Positions 1 through 10,396 of a DNA stretch of 64,000 nt are shown one piece after another. The notes under the pieces were generated by a model. The model was not told the origin of the DNA. It made no database searches and was given only the letters and a program-made list of their open reading frames with translations. Position 1 is the stretch's first letter. Each line of letters opens with the position of its first letter. The position numbers were made by a program, and so were the translations under genes. This DNA comes from an uncultured Prevotellaceae bacterium (GTDB lineage Bacteria > Bacteroidota > Bacteroidia > Bacteroidales > Bacteroidaceae), in assembly GCA_947305005.1 (NCBI GenBank), contig CAMZCM010000003.1, positions 62,001-126,000 of the forward strand, given 5' to 3'.

Positions 1-2
1 AA

Positions 3-41
3 GATGAGATGCTGGTGCGGTCTTTGGACCGACTCCGTTAA
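3..41 (+). CDS. 3' end of an upstream gene (partial)
   Basis: A short open stretch ending in TAA at 39-41 reads DEMLVRSLDRLR with ordinary codon use. It is probably the C-terminus of a gene that begins before the window. Too little is visible to name a family, and it could be chance. Confidence 0.3.
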   Translation, partial: DEMLVRSLDRLR

Positions 42-74
42 TTATCAGTACTCATGTCGTTATTCCCTCTGCAC

Positions 75-1220
75 ATGAAGCGTTTTTCTATCCTCCTTCT
101 CAGCCTGCTTATCATTGGCACCAGTCTCTCAGCACAAGGTGTTCAGGACACCCGTCATGTGCGCATGGGTGTGGTGCTGCCCTTCAAGGAAAAGAACGCA
201 CGAGGTGCCAAGATGGTAGAGTTCTATCGAGGTCTGCTCATGGCCGTTGACAGCATGAAGCATGAGGGTCTTTCCATCGATGTCCATGCCATGCATTCCG
301 GGGCCTCTGCGGCTGACATGGATGCTCTGATTGTATCTCGTCAGATGAAAGACTGCGACATCATCTTCGGTCCGCTCGATGCCGCCCAGCTGACTGGTCT
401 CGCAGACTATTGTGACCTGAACGATAAGATTCTGGTGGTACCGTTCTCCAGCTCTACGTTCCAGGCTACCGGTCATGAACGTTTCTTCACCATTACAGCT
501 CCCCGTGAGAACATTCAACAGGAAGCTCTGTGGTATATCCAAGACCAATTTGCCAACTACAATGTCATCATCGTTGACTGTAACGAGAAGAATGAAGAAG
601 GCAAAGCGTTTACGGATCAGCTGAAACAGACCATGAGTGAGCGAGGCTTACATATACGCCCCCTCAGCTTAGACAGCGATGATGATGCTTTCCTTCAAGC
701 TTTTCTTCCGGAACGCAAGAACCTGATTGTACTGAACAGTACCAGTGTCAAAGCCCTGAACCAGCTCATTCCCAAGCTCAACGATTTCAGGCGTGAACAT
801 CCAGATTACCATTTCTCGTTGTTCGGCTACCCCGCTTGGCAGACCTACACCTCGCAGCTGTTATCAGAGTTTTACGCTTTTGACACCTACATCTACACTA
901 CCTTCTACCGGAATCCGTTGTCCGAGCGTTGCGAAGCCATTGACCGTCAGTTCCTGAACTGGTTCCACACCCCGATGGCTAACACCTTCCCACGTTATGC
1001 CCTCATGGGTTTTGATATCGGTTATTTCTTCCTTCGTGGGCTGTCCATCTACGGTAAAGAGCGCCTGCTCTACAACATTACCCAAGTGCCAGCACGTCCC
1101 TATCAACACCCTTTGCATTTTGAGCAGATGGGTGATGGCAACGGGTATCTCAACACCTTTGTGCAGTTGGTTCACTACACCCCTTATCAATCCATTGAAC
1201 TAATCACCCGTAACCACTGA
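75..1220 (+). CDS. Secreted periplasmic-binding-protein-fold (type 1) protein
   Basis: The protein starts best at the second in-frame ATG (75), which opens directly on a signal peptide (MKRFSILLLSLLIIG, cleavage near SAQG); an ATG at 54 would add seven unlikely residues. The mature part (about 360 residues) resembles the type 1 periplasmic binding fold: an early GVVLPF strand, a helix FYRGLLMAVDSM and an IIFGPLDA segment, as in Bacteroidetes proteins annotated as amino-acid-ABC-type substrate-binding proteins. Those relatives often carry an N-terminal LysM domain; none is seen here. No permease or ATPase gene is adjacent, so a transport role is not supported, and a cell-envelope sensing or scaffold role is equally possible. 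Its stop codon overlaps the start of the next gene (TGATG), indicating translational coupling. Confidence 0.75.
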   Translation: MKRFSILLLSLLIIGTSLSAQGVQDTRHVRMGVVLPFKEKNARGAKMVEFYRGLLMAVDSMKHEGLSIDVHAMHSGASAADMDALIVSRQMKDCDIIFGPLDAAQLTGLADYCDLNDKILVVPFSSSTFQATGHERFFTITAPRENIQQEALWYIQDQFANYNVIIVDCNEKNEEGKAFTDQLKQTMSERGLHIRPLSLDSDDDAFLQAFLPERKNLIVLNSTSVKALNQLIPKLNDFRREHPDYHFSLFGYPAWQTYTSQLLSEFYAFDTYIYTTFYRNPLSERCEAIDRQFLNWFHTPMANTFPRYALMGFDIGYFFLRGLSIYGKERLLYNITQVPARPYQHPLHFEQMGDGNGYLNTFVQLVHYTPYQSIELITRNH

Positions 1221-1930
1221 TGAAGTCCGTCCGCATCCTTTCCCTGCTCCTGCTCCTCTTGCCCTTGGCAAGCGCTCATGCGCAGGTAGGCGAGTACAGG
1301 AACGACATCACCTTTGGTGTGACAGGCGGTTATGTCATGAACCGTGTCTCCTTCAACCCCACCGTTAAGAAGACTTGGAAAGAAGGCGAGAGTGTGGGCC
1401 TCACCTTTCGTTACACCTGCGAGAAATATTTCTCAGCCATTTGTGCCATTCAGGCGGAACTGAACTATGCCAATATGGGATGGAAGGAAGACATTGAGCC
1501 TGAATATAGCACCGACACCTACTATCGCGATATGCGCTATATCCAACTCCCTATCTTTGCCCGTCTCAGCTGGGGACGCGAGTACAATGGATTGCTCTTC
1601 GGTTTCATGATTGGTCCTCAGATCAGCTATTGTTTTGATGAGACAGAACACTACAGCGATCCATGGGAAGGACAGAAGCGTCCGAACAATGTCACAGCCC
1701 AGTATGGAAAAGCTGTTGAGAACCGTTTTGAATACGGCTTAGCTGGTGGCCTTTCCTTGGAGCTCAGCACCAAGCGAGCCGGTCGCTTTATTCTGGAAGG
1801 CAAGTATTATTATGGTTTGAGCGATATCTTCGGTAATTCCAAGCGCGATCCCTTTGGCCGTTCTGCCAACGGTGCCATCCTCATTTCGGCCGGTTATCTC
1901 TTTGATATCGTCCGTACCAAAGGATTATAA
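1220..1930 (+). CDS. PorT-like outer-membrane beta-barrel protein
   Basis: This 236-residue protein begins with a clear signal peptide (MKSVRILSLLLLLLPLASAHAQ). Alternating aromatic and polar strands follow, such as VGLTFRYTC, YIQLPIFARLSW and GLLFGFMIGPQISY, ending in a final strand near LISAGYLFDIV. This is the layout of the PorT/OMP_b-brl_2 family of small outer-membrane barrels in Bacteroidetes. It is coupled to the binding-fold protein upstream by a one-base stop/start overlap, so the two may work together at the envelope. Its specific function cannot be read from sequence. The gene ends one base from the convergent uvrA. Confidence 0.8.
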   Translation: MKSVRILSLLLLLLPLASAHAQVGEYRNDITFGVTGGYVMNRVSFNPTVKKTWKEGESVGLTFRYTCEKYFSAICAIQAELNYANMGWKEDIEPEYSTDTYYRDMRYIQLPIFARLSWGREYNGLLFGFMIGPQISYCFDETEHYSDPWEGQKRPNNVTAQYGKAVENRFEYGLAGGLSLELSTKRAGRFILEGKYYYGLSDIFGNSKRDPFGRSANGAILISAGYLFDIVRTKGL

Positions 1931-1931
1931 T

Positions 1932-4766
1932 TTATTCCCCTTTTCCCTTGAGTACTTCCTGTAAGAACGGCGCCGTATAACCCTTCTTACATTTCGCCAC
2001 TTCCTCTGGCGTACCACAAGCCAACATCTGGCCGCCACCGCGTCCGCCCTCAGGACCCATATCTATCAAATAATCAGCAGATTTGATGACATCGAGGTTA
2101 TGTTCGATGACGATGACCGTATTCCCTTTATCCACCAAACGTTGCAGAACGCCCAAGAGCACACGGATATCCTCAAAGTGCAATCCGGTTGTGGGCTCAT
2201 CAAGGATGTAGAGCGTACGACCTGTATCACGCTTTGACAGTTCAGTTGCCAGCTTCACACGTTGGCTCTCGCCGCCGCTCAGCGTTGTTGAGGACTGTCC
2301 CAGTTTGATATATCCTAAGCCCACTTCCTGTAAAGTCTTAATCTTTTGGAGAATGTTCGGTTGGTTCTCAAAGAACTCCACGGCACGGTTGATGGTCATA
2401 TCCAGCACATCTGCAATGGATTTTCCCTTGAAACGCACCTCCAGCGTCTCCCGGTTATAACGTTTGCCGTGACACTCCTCACAGGGTACCGTCACATCCG
2501 GCAGGAAGTTCATCTCAATAGTCTTATAGCCATTTCCGCCACACGCCTCGCAGCGCCCGCCCTTCACATTAAAGGAGAAGCGTCCGCTCTTATAGCCACG
2601 AATACGAGCTTCAGGGAGCGATACAAACAAGTCACGGATATCCGAGAACACGCCCGTATATGTGGCAGGATTAGAACGCGGAGTACGTCCGATAGGACTT
2701 TGGTCCACATTCACCACCTTATCTATCAGCTCCAGTCCCGCGATGCTATCATAGGGCAACGGATTGTGCAATGAACGATAGAAATGCTGTGAGAGAATGG
2801 GCTGCAAAGTCTCGTTGATCAGCGAGCTCTTGCCAGAGCCTGAAACACCCGTCACGCAGATGAAAGTCCCTAACGGGAAACGTACATCCACGTTTTTGAG
2901 GTTATTACCCCGTGCCCCTTTTAGCTCTAAGAAATTACCATTTCCCTGACGGCGCACAGCAGGAATCTCTATCACACGTGTCCCCTTCAGATACTGAGCC
3001 GTCATCGTCTCTGTCTGCATCATTTCGGGGAACGTACCTTGGAACACCACTTCCCCACCCTTTCGTCCGGCAAACGGTCCCATATCCACGATATAGTCCG
3101 CCTCGCGCATCATCTCCTCATCGTGTTCCACCACGATGACCGTATTCCCCGTATCACGCAGTTCCTTCAGCGAATGGATCAAACGGCGGTTATCCCGTTG
3201 GTGCAAACCGATGCTCGGCTCATCCAGGATGTACAAGACATTCACCAACTTAGAGCCTATCTGTGTGGCCAGGCGAATGCGCTGACTCTCACCGCCACTG
3301 AGGCTCATACTGGCACGCGAGAGACTGAGATAGTCCAATCCCACATCGAACAAGAACTGCAGCCGGGTGCGTATCTCTTTCAATATCTCCGGCGCTATCT
3401 TGCGCTGACGCTCTGTAAGATGATCATCCAGTTCCAGCATCCATTGACGCAAGTCCTTGATGTCCATGTCTGCTAGTTCTGCGATGTTCTTCCCCGCAAT
3501 GCGGAAGTTTAACGCTTCGCGATTCAGGCGCGAGCCATGACAGTCAGGACAGATATCCGTCTTTGAGAACTGTTCCGCCCATTTCTGCGCTGTAGCGCTG
3601 GCCTCACCGTCCTGCATCATCCCGATATACTTGATCAGACCGTCATATTCAATATAGTAATCGTTGGTCGTATGAGCAGTAGCAGCAGGAATACGCAAGC
3701 GTTCCGGGCAACCATTGAGGATCTCATCTATGGCTTCTTCGGGCACATCTTTCAGGGGCGTGTCCATCGTCACATCATAACGAGCCAGCAAGGCCTCCAT
3801 CTGCCAGAATATCATCTGGTTCTTTGCCTTTCCCAATGGGGCGATGCCCCCCTCCTTCACAGAGAGGGAGCGGTCTGGAATCACCTTACTCTCATCCACG
3901 AGGTTGACGTAGCCAAGCCCCTTACAACGCGGGCACCAGCCCTGTGGGGAGTTGAAGGAGAAGTTATGTGGTGCAGGATCCGCATAGCTCATACCCGTTG
4001 TGGGACACATCAGGCGGCGGCTGAAATGCTTGATCTCGTTCGTCTCCATATCCAGCACCATCATCAGGCCTTCGCCCATGCGCATCGCCTGTGCAACGCT
4101 GTTCTGCAGGCGATGGTCATCCTTCTCCTGGACCTTCAGGCGATCCACCACCACTTCAATAGAGTGGTTCGAATAGCGATCCAGTTTCATGCCTTGCTGA
4201 ACCTCCACGAGTTCACCATCCACGCGCACCCACATGAAGCCCTTACGGCGGATGCTCTCAAAAAGCTCGCGGTAATGCCCCTTTCGATTCTTCACGAGAG
4301 GTGCCAAGAGCTGCACCTTATGTCCGGCATAAGCATCCAGCAAGAGATTGATAATCTGCTCCTCGGTATATTTCACCATCGGTTCCCCCGTCTGCCATGA
4401 GAACGCTTCACCCGCACGGGCATAGAGCAAACGCAGGAAATCGAAGATCTCTGTCGTTGTGCCCACGGTGGAACGCGGATTCTTGTTCGTGGTTTTCTGT
4501 TCGATGCTGATTACGGGCGAGAGGCCAGATATCTTATCCACATCCGGACGTTCCAATCCTCCCAGGAAATTACGGGCATAGGCAGAGAAGGTCTCGATAT
4601 AACGACGCTGACCTTCGGCAAAAATTGTGTCGAAGGCCAACGACGACTTACCCGATCCGGAGAGTCCGGTAATGACCGTCAGGCTGTTACGCGGAATCAC
4701 CACGTCCACATTTTTCAAGTTGTGAACGCGGGCTCCGAGGATTCTAATTGTTGGTTGTTGTTCCAT
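1932..4766 (-). CDS. uvrA: Excinuclease ABC subunit A (copy 1)
   Basis: UvrA is the damage-recognition ATPase of nucleotide excision repair and works with UvrB and UvrC. The 944-residue protein has the expected duplicated ABC layout: Walker [10 protein letters not shown] near residue 34, the ABC signature [12 protein letters not shown], a second Walker [10 protein letters not shown] and a second signature [12 protein letters not shown]. The C-terminal zinc module is complete (CEACGGNG and CEECHGKR). The first zinc module is not: the first CxxC pair reads CPTTG, so one cysteine is missing. The start overlaps the end of the upstream sorting-domain gene by 23 bases, making uvrA the third gene of a pfkA-led operon. 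A second uvrA lies at 39871-42795; this copy is nearer in length to E. coli UvrA and has no insertions. Confidence 0.95.
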   Translation of the reverse strand: MEQQPTIRILGARVHNLKNVDVVIPRNSLTVITGLSGSGKSSLAFDTIFAEGQRRYIETFSAYARNFLGGLERPDVDKISGLSPVISIEQKTTNKNPRSTVGTTTEIFDFLRLLYARAGEAFSWQTGEPMVKYTEEQIINLLLDAYAGHKVQLLAPLVKNRKGHYRELFESIRRKGFMWVRVDGELVEVQQGMKLDRYSNHSIEVVVDRLKVQEKDDHRLQNSVAQAMRMGEGLMMVLDMETNEIKHFSRRLMCPTTGMSYADPAPHNFSFNSPQGWCPRCKGLGYVNLVDESKVIPDRSLSVKEGGIAPLGKAKNQMIFWQMEALLARYDVTMDTPLKDVPEEAIDEILNGCPERLRIPAATAHTTNDYYIEYDGLIKYIGMMQDGEASATAQKWAEQFSKTDICPDCHGSRLNREALNFRIAGKNIAELADMDIKDLRQWMLELDDHLTERQRKIAPEILKEIRTRLQFLFDVGLDYLSLSRASMSLSGGESQRIRLATQIGSKLVNVLYILDEPSIGLHQRDNRRLIHSLKELRDTGNTVIVVEHDEEMMREADYIVDMGPFAGRKGGEVVFQGTFPEMMQTETMTAQYLKGTRVIEIPAVRRQGNGNFLELKGARGNNLKNVDVRFPLGTFICVTGVSGSGKSSLINETLQPILSQHFYRSLHNPLPYDSIAGLELIDKVVNVDQSPIGRTPRSNPATYTGVFSDIRDLFVSLPEARIRGYKSGRFSFNVKGGRCEACGGNGYKTIEMNFLPDVTVPCEECHGKRYNRETLEVRFKGKSIADVLDMTINRAVEFFENQPNILQKIKTLQEVGLGYIKLGQSSTTLSGGESQRVKLATELSKRDTGRTLYILDEPTTGLHFEDIRVLLGVLQRLVDKGNTVIVIEHNLDVIKSADYLIDMGPEGGRGGGQMLACGTPEEVAKCKKGYTAPFLQEVLKGKGE

Positions 4767-5484
4767 TCTCCGTTATACGTGTCAGCACATTCACGTCTTT
4801 ACGGATCTTATATTCTATGCCATCGGCGCCTTTCGCCACAACATTCACGAAATACACGCCATCAGGCACTACACGTCCATTATAGGTGCCATCCCATGAA
4901 CCATTGACATCATCCCACGAGTAGAGACGCTGTCCCCAGCGGTTGAAGATCACCGCCTTGAACTCCACGATACTCTGGTGGGTAGGTTTAGCACGATAGA
5001 TATCATTGTGGCCATCACCATTGGGTGAGAAGGCATTGGGCATCTCCAGTTTCGATTCAGCCACAGAGACCGTGAAGCGGCAAGCGGCATCCCCTTCAGC
5101 TGGATAAGGAATATCTACGCCGCCAACAATCGTGGGTCCCGGGCGGAAATTCACCCTCAGTTCCACAACAAAAGAACCGCTTTTACTAAAGGTGTATTCA
5201 AAATCCGGCGTAGAACGTGTCACTTCATAGCTATCCCAATTCTTATCCGAGGCATAGACATGCCAGGTATATTCAGGCGTGTAGCCATCATAGCCCGTAG
5301 CGTTGGACTCAAAGTAGCCCGTTACAGGTCCGGAGCCAGAATATGCTGTCAGCTCATCCCTCTCCACAAATGTTCCTTCTTTTGTATAAGAGAAGTACGC
5401 CTTAGGATCGCAGGTCTGCGCCCACAGATCGGCAAGACCAGTCCATACAGACAGAAATAGGATTGCTATTAGTCGATAAATCAT
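4744..5484 (-). CDS. Secreted protein with T9SS type B (gliding-motility) sorting domain
   Basis: A 246-residue protein with an N-terminal signal peptide ([23 protein letters not shown]) and a C-terminal CHU_C/type B sorting domain, recognisable by [23 protein letters not shown] and [15 protein letters not shown]. Such domains direct cargo through the type IX secretion system to the cell surface. The roughly 110 residues between them resemble a PKD/Ig-like beta sandwich ([18 protein letters not shown]). The start overlaps the pfkA stop by ATGA, and the 3' end overlaps the uvrA start by 23 bases, so it is embedded in a housekeeping operon. It is small for a T9SS cargo and has no visible enzyme domain. 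Confidence 0.85.
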   Translation of the reverse strand: MIYRLIAILFLSVWTGLADLWAQTCDPKAYFSYTKEGTFVERDELTAYSGSGPVTGYFESNATGYDGYTPEYTWHVYASDKNWDSYEVTRSTPDFEYTFSKSGSFVVELRVNFRPGPTIVGGVDIPYPAEGDAACRFTVSVAESKLEMPNAFSPNGDGHNDIYRAKPTHQSIVEFKAVIFNRWGQRLYSWDDVNGSWDGTYNGRVVPDGVYFVNVVAKGADGIEYKIRKDVNVLTRITENGTTTNN

Positions 5485-6461
5485 AAGCTTAACACTTCAA
5501 GAGCTGTGATGAGTTCTTTTTTCAGAGGCTTATCGCTCTTCACTGCACTGGAGAAGGGCACATAAACCACTTCATCGTTTTTAATACCCAACATCACGTT
5601 GCGCTGTCCTTCCAGCAACGCATTGATGGCACCTACGCCCAAGCGGGAGGCCAGGATGCGGTCACCAGCAGAAGGGCTACCGCCACGCTGGAGATGTCCG
5701 AGGATAGAAACACGCACATCGTACTCAGGATATTCGTTGCGTACACGTTCGGCATAGTACATAGCACCACACTTGGGGCTCTCTGATACAATCACGATAC
5801 TCGAGGACTTGGATTTACGGATGCCACGTCCGATAAACTGTGCCAGCTGGTCCACAGCGGTGCTGTCCTCAGGGATAATGGCAGCCTCAGCACCTGCAGC
5901 GATGGCTGAGTTCTGTGCTAGGAAGCCTGCATCACGTCCCATCACCTCTACGAAGAAGATACGCTCATGAGAGTTGGCTGTATCACGAATCTTATCCACA
6001 CACTCCATGATAGTGTTCAGTGAGGTGTCATAACCAATGGTCATGTCCGTACCGTTCAGGTCGTTATCAATGGTTCCAGGAAGACCGATACAAGGGACAT
6101 CGTACTCAGCTGCAAAGAGGCGAGCACCTGTCAATGAGCCATTACCACCGATAATCACGAGGGCATCAATCTCAGCTGCCACCATGTTCTCGTAAGCTTT
6201 CTTACGTCCCTCCTCAGTCATAAAGTCCTTGGAGCGAGCCGTCTTCAGAATGGTACCTCCGCGTCCGATGATATTCGATACGCTTTCGGTTGTAAATTCC
6301 TTTATTTCATTATGTATCAAGCCCTCATAACCTCGATAGATACCTTTTACTGTGAAGCCGTTAGCAATGGCAGCACGAGTGACTGCACGAATGGCAGCAT
6401 TCATGCCAGGGGCATCACCGCCCGAAGTGAGAATGCCTATACACTTGATTTTTCGCATCAT
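5481..6461 (-). CDS. pfkA: ATP-dependent 6-phosphofructokinase
   Basis: PfkA phosphorylates fructose 6-phosphate to fructose 1,6-bisphosphate, the committing step of glycolysis. The 326-residue length is typical of group A enzymes. Visible motifs are the nucleotide loop [12 protein letters not shown] near residue 15, the catalytic [12 protein letters not shown] segment, MGRDAGF, and the substrate-binding [14 protein letters not shown]. The GGDGS motif of E. coli PFK, whose aspartate helps bind Mg-ATP, reads GGNGS here. The start is preceded by a -7 box at 6498-6505 and the gene heads an operon with the T9SS cargo gene and uvrA. Confidence 0.96.
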   Translation of the reverse strand: MMRKIKCIGILTSGGDAPGMNAAIRAVTRAAIANGFTVKGIYRGYEGLIHNEIKEFTTESVSNIIGRGGTILKTARSKDFMTEEGRKKAYENMVAAEIDALVIIGGNGSLTGARLFAAEYDVPCIGLPGTIDNDLNGTDMTIGYDTSLNTIMECVDKIRDTANSHERIFFVEVMGRDAGFLAQNSAIAAGAEAAIIPEDSTAVDQLAQFIGRGIRKSKSSSIVIVSESPKCGAMYYAERVRNEYPEYDVRVSILGHLQRGGSPSAGDRILASRLGVGAINALLEGQRNVMLGIKNDEVVYVPFSSAVKSDKPLKKELITALEVLSL

Positions 6462-6497
6462 ATATTACTTATTTTTAATCCCTAATTAAATTTCGTG

Positions 6498-6505
6498 CAA
6501 AGGTA
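6498..6505 (-). promoter_or_regulatory. -7 promoter box for pfkA operon
   Basis: TACCTTTG on the minus strand matches the Bacteroidetes -7 consensus TAnnTTTG, 37 bases before the pfkA start. Confidence 0.75.
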
Positions 6506-6573
6506 CGTAAATAAAGCGAATCTGCGACACCTTTTACATTTTTAAACATTCAGGAGAACTGCTAGCAAAGCTC

Positions 6574-8415
6574 CTACAGATCGATGGTGATACAACTCTT
6601 CTTCTTCCTACTCAACACCTTTAACTGCAAGGCGTTACCCTTTTTCTGAAGGACCATTACCGTAGCCCTTTCCAGCCGGGGGCCGTCACCATTCACTACA
6701 GGATAAGTGGCACCTTCAAGCCCCTTCGGAGCATAATGGAACTTATGGGTATGCGCAAAGAGAGCCACATCGAAAGGCTGTGCCTTCAACAACGGTGCCC
6801 ATGCCTCGCGACAAGGCTGGTATTTGTCATCATTACCAAAGATAGGAATATGGCTCACGAGGATGCGACGCTTAGCCTTCTTGAACGCAGCACTCTTCAG
6901 CTCCTGCTTGATGAACTCCGTTTCTTCAGCTCGCAGCTGTGTAAAGTCGTTGAAGCCAGCATATTCCTTGTGGTCATCGGGTTTATCCTCACCACAATCA
7001 AGCACCATGAAACGGGTATCGCCCCAAGAGATGCCACCATAGGTCTTGTCGTTGGGATAACCAATCAAGCTATGCATCCCTGCGGAGTAGTAGTTACGAA
7101 TCTCGTGATTACCCCGAATGAAGAAGATGGGAATCTCGGCACCATTGATAGGATCTGCCAGCTCGTGAATCATCCGCATGGCATGTTCGCGGTCATAAGG
7201 CTCGGGGAGACAGTCACCATTGAAGATGATAAAATCGGGGCGGATGCCGGAAGCCCGTAAGGTATCGCACAGGAAAGCGTATGCCTGATGCTCGTGCAGG
7301 TCGTTAAAGACCACACAGGTGAAATCGCGTTCGTCCGTCTTTGGGGTGCGGAACGAATAGAACTGTGTGCGCAGCGTATCGCCCGTCTGGAAGGAATAGG
7401 CGTGTTTCTGCATCAGATCGACCACACATACCCGATAGAAATACTGCTGCCCGGGCTGCAGATCAGAAAGCGTGATGCGGTTCTCGATATCGTAGCACAC
7501 CTCCTGGCCATCCAACAAAGCACGTTTGCGGGTGAGATTGTTCTTGTCTGTGCCATACTCCACCCAGCAATGAGCGGGAGCCGTTGTCTGAAACATCACC
7601 GTCATCTGCGTTGGCTGCGGGTCTTGCAGATAAGGTTTCAAGGTCATCAGGTTGTCTGCCTTCATGGGCAAGCGCAAGTTAGCCACCAAGGGACGATGGT
7701 CGGAAGCCAGAGGCTCATCGACCACTACCGCTTTCAGCGTAGCCGCCTGCCGCCCCTTGTACGAAGCGATGTAATCGATGCATTGCTTGGGGTTATCAGC
7801 AGGGAAGGTAGCCTTCTTGCCCGAATTGATATTGAAGGACTTAGACATCTCCTTCATCACCTTAGAATCCGGAACAGCATTCCAGTCGCCAGCGAGGATG
7901 AATGGTTTCTGCCAGTGCTGGGCCTCGGCCACTATGAGGGGTACAGATGCCAATTGTTGCTTTTCGTCCAAGTCAAGATGCGTACAAGCCATCACATATT
8001 CCTTCAGCTCTACCACCAGCAGCACTCGAGGCTCGTTGCCCGGAAGCGGGATGCGGGTGATGCTCAGCGGACGCTCACGCGTGAGAACACCTACGCCATA
8101 CTTGCCGCCATCATAGTCGATGGCACTCGCGAAGACAGGATAATACAAGGTGCGGCTGGCCAACTCACCCAGTTGGTCATGTTGTCCGCTGCGGGCCGTC
8201 ATGCTGTCCAGTTCCTGAAGCGCCACGATATCAGGCTGCTGCTTTGCAATCACATCAGCCGTTCGGTCGTAGTTCACTTCCAGTCCTTCGCCTGCACAAT
8301 GGCGTACGTTATAACTCATCACTCGCACCTGCCAGGGTTTCCCAGGCTGGTTCTGAGCCACTGCAGCCAGCGTTATGCTCACCAGTATAGCAACGAATAA
8401 GAATCCTCGTTTCAT
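6574..8415 (-). CDS. Secreted endonuclease/exonuclease/phosphatase-metallophosphoesterase fusion
   Basis: A 613-residue protein with a signal peptide (MKRGFLFVAILVSITLAAVAQ) and two complete hydrolase folds. Residues about 29-250 are an EEP domain: VMSYNVRH, IVALQELDS, THLDLDEKQ, LAGDWNAVPDS and the closing SDHRPLVA. Residues about 260-350 look like a fibronectin/purple-acid-phosphatase N-domain (CWVEYGTDKNNL, QQYFYRVCVV). Residues about 360-590 are a calcineurin-like metallophosphoesterase: FNDLHEH, FNGDCLPEP, IRGNHEIR, VSHIPIFG and AHTHKFHY. All main metal and acid residues of both folds appear present, so both halves could be active on phosphodiester or phosphomonoester substrates in the periplasm or outside the cell. 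The substrate is unknown. It is transcribed alone from a box at 8441-8448. Confidence 0.88.
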   Translation of the reverse strand: MKRGFLFVAILVSITLAAVAQNQPGKPWQVRVMSYNVRHCAGEGLEVNYDRTADVIAKQQPDIVALQELDSMTARSGQHDQLGELASRTLYYPVFASAIDYDGGKYGVGVLTRERPLSITRIPLPGNEPRVLLVVELKEYVMACTHLDLDEKQQLASVPLIVAEAQHWQKPFILAGDWNAVPDSKVMKEMSKSFNINSGKKATFPADNPKQCIDYIASYKGRQAATLKAVVVDEPLASDHRPLVANLRLPMKADNLMTLKPYLQDPQPTQMTVMFQTTAPAHCWVEYGTDKNNLTRKRALLDGQEVCYDIENRITLSDLQPGQQYFYRVCVVDLMQKHAYSFQTGDTLRTQFYSFRTPKTDERDFTCVVFNDLHEHQAYAFLCDTLRASGIRPDFIIFNGDCLPEPYDREHAMRMIHELADPINGAEIPIFFIRGNHEIRNYYSAGMHSLIGYPNDKTYGGISWGDTRFMVLDCGEDKPDDHKEYAGFNDFTQLRAEETEFIKQELKSAAFKKAKRRILVSHIPIFGNDDKYQPCREAWAPLLKAQPFDVALFAHTHKFHYAPKGLEGATYPVVNGDGPRLERATVMVLQKKGNALQLKVLSRKKKSCITIDL

Positions 8416-8440
8416 CGTATCAAAATTTTGAATCCTCCTG

Positions 8441-8448
8441 CAAAGGTA
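8441..8448 (-). promoter_or_regulatory. -7 promoter box for the EEP-phosphoesterase gene
   Basis: TACCTTTG on the minus strand, 26 bases before the start at 8415. Confidence 0.72.
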
Positions 8449-8454
8449 GTGAAA

Positions 8455-8492
8455 AAAAAGAAAACGAACCGCCTAAAAGCTTAGACGGTTCG
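8455..8492 (-). terminator. Rho-independent terminator of rpsA
   Basis: On the minus strand an inverted repeat (CGAACCG with CGGTTCG, arms 8465-8471 and 8486-8492, extended by TAA/TTA pairing) is followed directly by a T-rich run. It lies about 45 bases after the rpsA stop. Confidence 0.85.
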
Positions 8493-8537
8493 ATTATTAT
8501 AATAAATTAATGTTTGCGCGTACGCGCGTACATCTCT

Positions 8538-10328
8538 TTATGCGCCTTTCTCGAGTTTAGCCTTCAGTTCAGCCAGAGCGTCGATGTCACCAAGAGTGGT
8601 GCTGGCAGCCTGGTTCTGGATAGCGGGCTGTGCCTCCTTGGCGGGGCGCTTAGCAGCACGTTCAGCCTTGCGAGCCTCGCGCTGTTCAGTGCGGTTAGCA
8701 TCTTCGTAGATGCGGCTATGGCTGAGGATAATGCGCTTGCTCTCCTTGTTGAACTCGATGACCTTGAACTGGAGCTTCTCGCCCTGCTGAGCCTGGCTGC
8801 CATCCTCCTTCACGAGGTGCTTGGGAGTAGCGAAGCCCTCAACACCATACTCGAGTTGGATGACTGCGCCTTTGTCGAGCAGTTCGGTGATGGTACCCTC
8901 GTGAATGCTGTCACGAGTGAAGACTGTTTCGAAGACATCCCAAGGATTCTCCTCGAGCTGCTTGTGACCGAGGCTGAGGCGACGGTTGTCCTTATCGATT
9001 TCGAGAACGATCACCTCGATCTCAGAACCAATCTGTGTGAACTCGCTGGGGTGCTTGATCTTCTTGGTCCAGCTGAGGTCGCTGATATGGATGAGGCCAT
9101 CCACACCTTCCTCGATCTCAACGAAGATACCGAAGTTGGTGAAGTTGCGAACCTTAGCGGTGTGCTTGCTGCCCACTGGGTAGCGCTGCTCGATGTTCTC
9201 CCAGGGATCTTCCTTGAGCTGCTTGATGCCGAGAGACATCTTGCGCTCCTCGCGGTCGAGAGTCAGGATCACAGCCTCTACCTCATCGCCCACCTTCATG
9301 AAGTCCTGAGCGCTACGCAGGTGCTGGCTCCAGCTCATCTCGCTTACGTGGATGAGACCTTCAACACCAGGTGCTACCTCGATGAATGCACCGTAGTCAG
9401 CCATCACGACAACCTTACCCTTCACCTTGTCACCAACCTTGAGGTTAGCATCAAGAGCATCCCAAGGATGCGGGGTCAGCTGCTTCAGACCGAGAGCGAT
9501 ACGCTTCTTCTCCTCATCGAAGTCGAGAATAACAACATTGAGCTTCTGGTCGAGTTCAACCACCTCATGCGGATCGCTTACGCGGCCCCAGCTGAGGTCT
9601 GTGATGTGGATGAGACCATCGACACCACCCAGGTCGATGAACACGCCATAAGAAGTGATGTTCTTGACAACACCCTCGAGCACCTGACCTTTCTCCAGCT
9701 TGCCGATGATTTCCTTCTTCTGCTGTTCCAGTTCAGCCTCGATGAGTGCCTTGTGGCTGACAACGACGTTGCGGTAGTCCTGATTGATCTTGACGATCTT
9801 GAACTCCATGGTCTTGCCAACGAATACGTCGTAGTCACGGATAGGCTTCACGTCAATCTGGCTGCCGGGCAAGAATGCCTCTATGCCGAAGACGTCAACA
9901 ATCATACCGCCCTTCGTGCGGCACTTGACAAAGCCCTTAACGATTTCCTCGCTCTCCATAGCCTCGTTGACACGCTCCCAGCTCTTGGTAGCACGGGCCT
10001 TCTTGTGAGAGAGGATGAGTTGACCTTTCTTATCTTCCTGATTTTCGATATAGACCTCTACGGTGTCACCCACCTTCAGGTCGGGGTTGTAACGGAACTC
10101 ATTAGCAGAGATGATACCGTCACTCTTGAAGCCGATGTTCACAACGACTTCGCGCTTGTTGATCGCGATAACAGTACCCTCAACGACATCGTGGTCACCC
10201 ACTTTGTTGAGACTCTGTTCGTAGGCAGCTGCCTGATCTTCGCGACTTTGCTCTGTCTGAGCGGAACCCTGTTCATAGCCTTCCCAATCGAAGTCTGCGA
10301 GGGGTTGAATGTTTGTTAAGTTGGACAT
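8538..10328 (-). CDS. rpsA: 30S ribosomal protein S1
   Basis: Ribosomal protein S1 binds mRNA on the 30S subunit. The 596 residues contain six S1 (OB-fold) repeats. The later ones show the classic pattern GVFIDLGGVDGLIHITDLSW, GAFIEVAPGVEGLIHVSEMSW and GIFVEIEEGVDGLIHISDLSW; the first two and the last are more divergent, as usual for S1. A charged, Ala/Lys-rich tail follows. The start MSNLTNIQPLADFDW is supported by a -7 box at 10397-10404 and the gene ends in a strong terminator. A degenerate 7-bp repeat tract sits directly upstream of the promoter. The long antisense frame opposite this gene is a shadow of its regular codon use. Confidence 0.97.
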   Translation of the reverse strand: MSNLTNIQPLADFDWEGYEQGSAQTEQSREDQAAAYEQSLNKVGDHDVVEGTVIAINKREVVVNIGFKSDGIISANEFRYNPDLKVGDTVEVYIENQEDKKGQLILSHKKARATKSWERVNEAMESEEIVKGFVKCRTKGGMIVDVFGIEAFLPGSQIDVKPIRDYDVFVGKTMEFKIVKINQDYRNVVVSHKALIEAELEQQKKEIIGKLEKGQVLEGVVKNITSYGVFIDLGGVDGLIHITDLSWGRVSDPHEVVELDQKLNVVILDFDEEKKRIALGLKQLTPHPWDALDANLKVGDKVKGKVVVMADYGAFIEVAPGVEGLIHVSEMSWSQHLRSAQDFMKVGDEVEAVILTLDREERKMSLGIKQLKEDPWENIEQRYPVGSKHTAKVRNFTNFGIFVEIEEGVDGLIHISDLSWTKKIKHPSEFTQIGSEIEVIVLEIDKDNRRLSLGHKQLEENPWDVFETVFTRDSIHEGTITELLDKGAVIQLEYGVEGFATPKHLVKEDGSQAQQGEKLQFKVIEFNKESKRIILSHSRIYEDANRTEQREARKAERAAKRPAKEAQPAIQNQAASTTLGDIDALAELKAKLEKGA

Positions 10329-10396
10329 AGGGTTAATTAAATAAAAATGAATGGTTTAAATAAAGTTAGACTTTATGTTGTTTTGAAAGTCGGGCG

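Noticed and set aside
3672..4400. 242-codon frame antisense to uvrA copy 1
   Set aside because: The product is His/Leu-rich without any recognisable motif and uvrA is unambiguous on the other strand.
8465..8492. tRNA T-arm-like GGTTCGA near the rpsA end
   Set aside because: It is the right arm of the terminator hairpin; no cloverleaf can be drawn around it.
8514..10319. 601-codon open frame antisense to rpsA
   Set aside because: It mirrors rpsA almost exactly, has an unnatural Leu/Asp/Val-rich composition and no start signal; it is a by-product of the biased codon use in rpsA.
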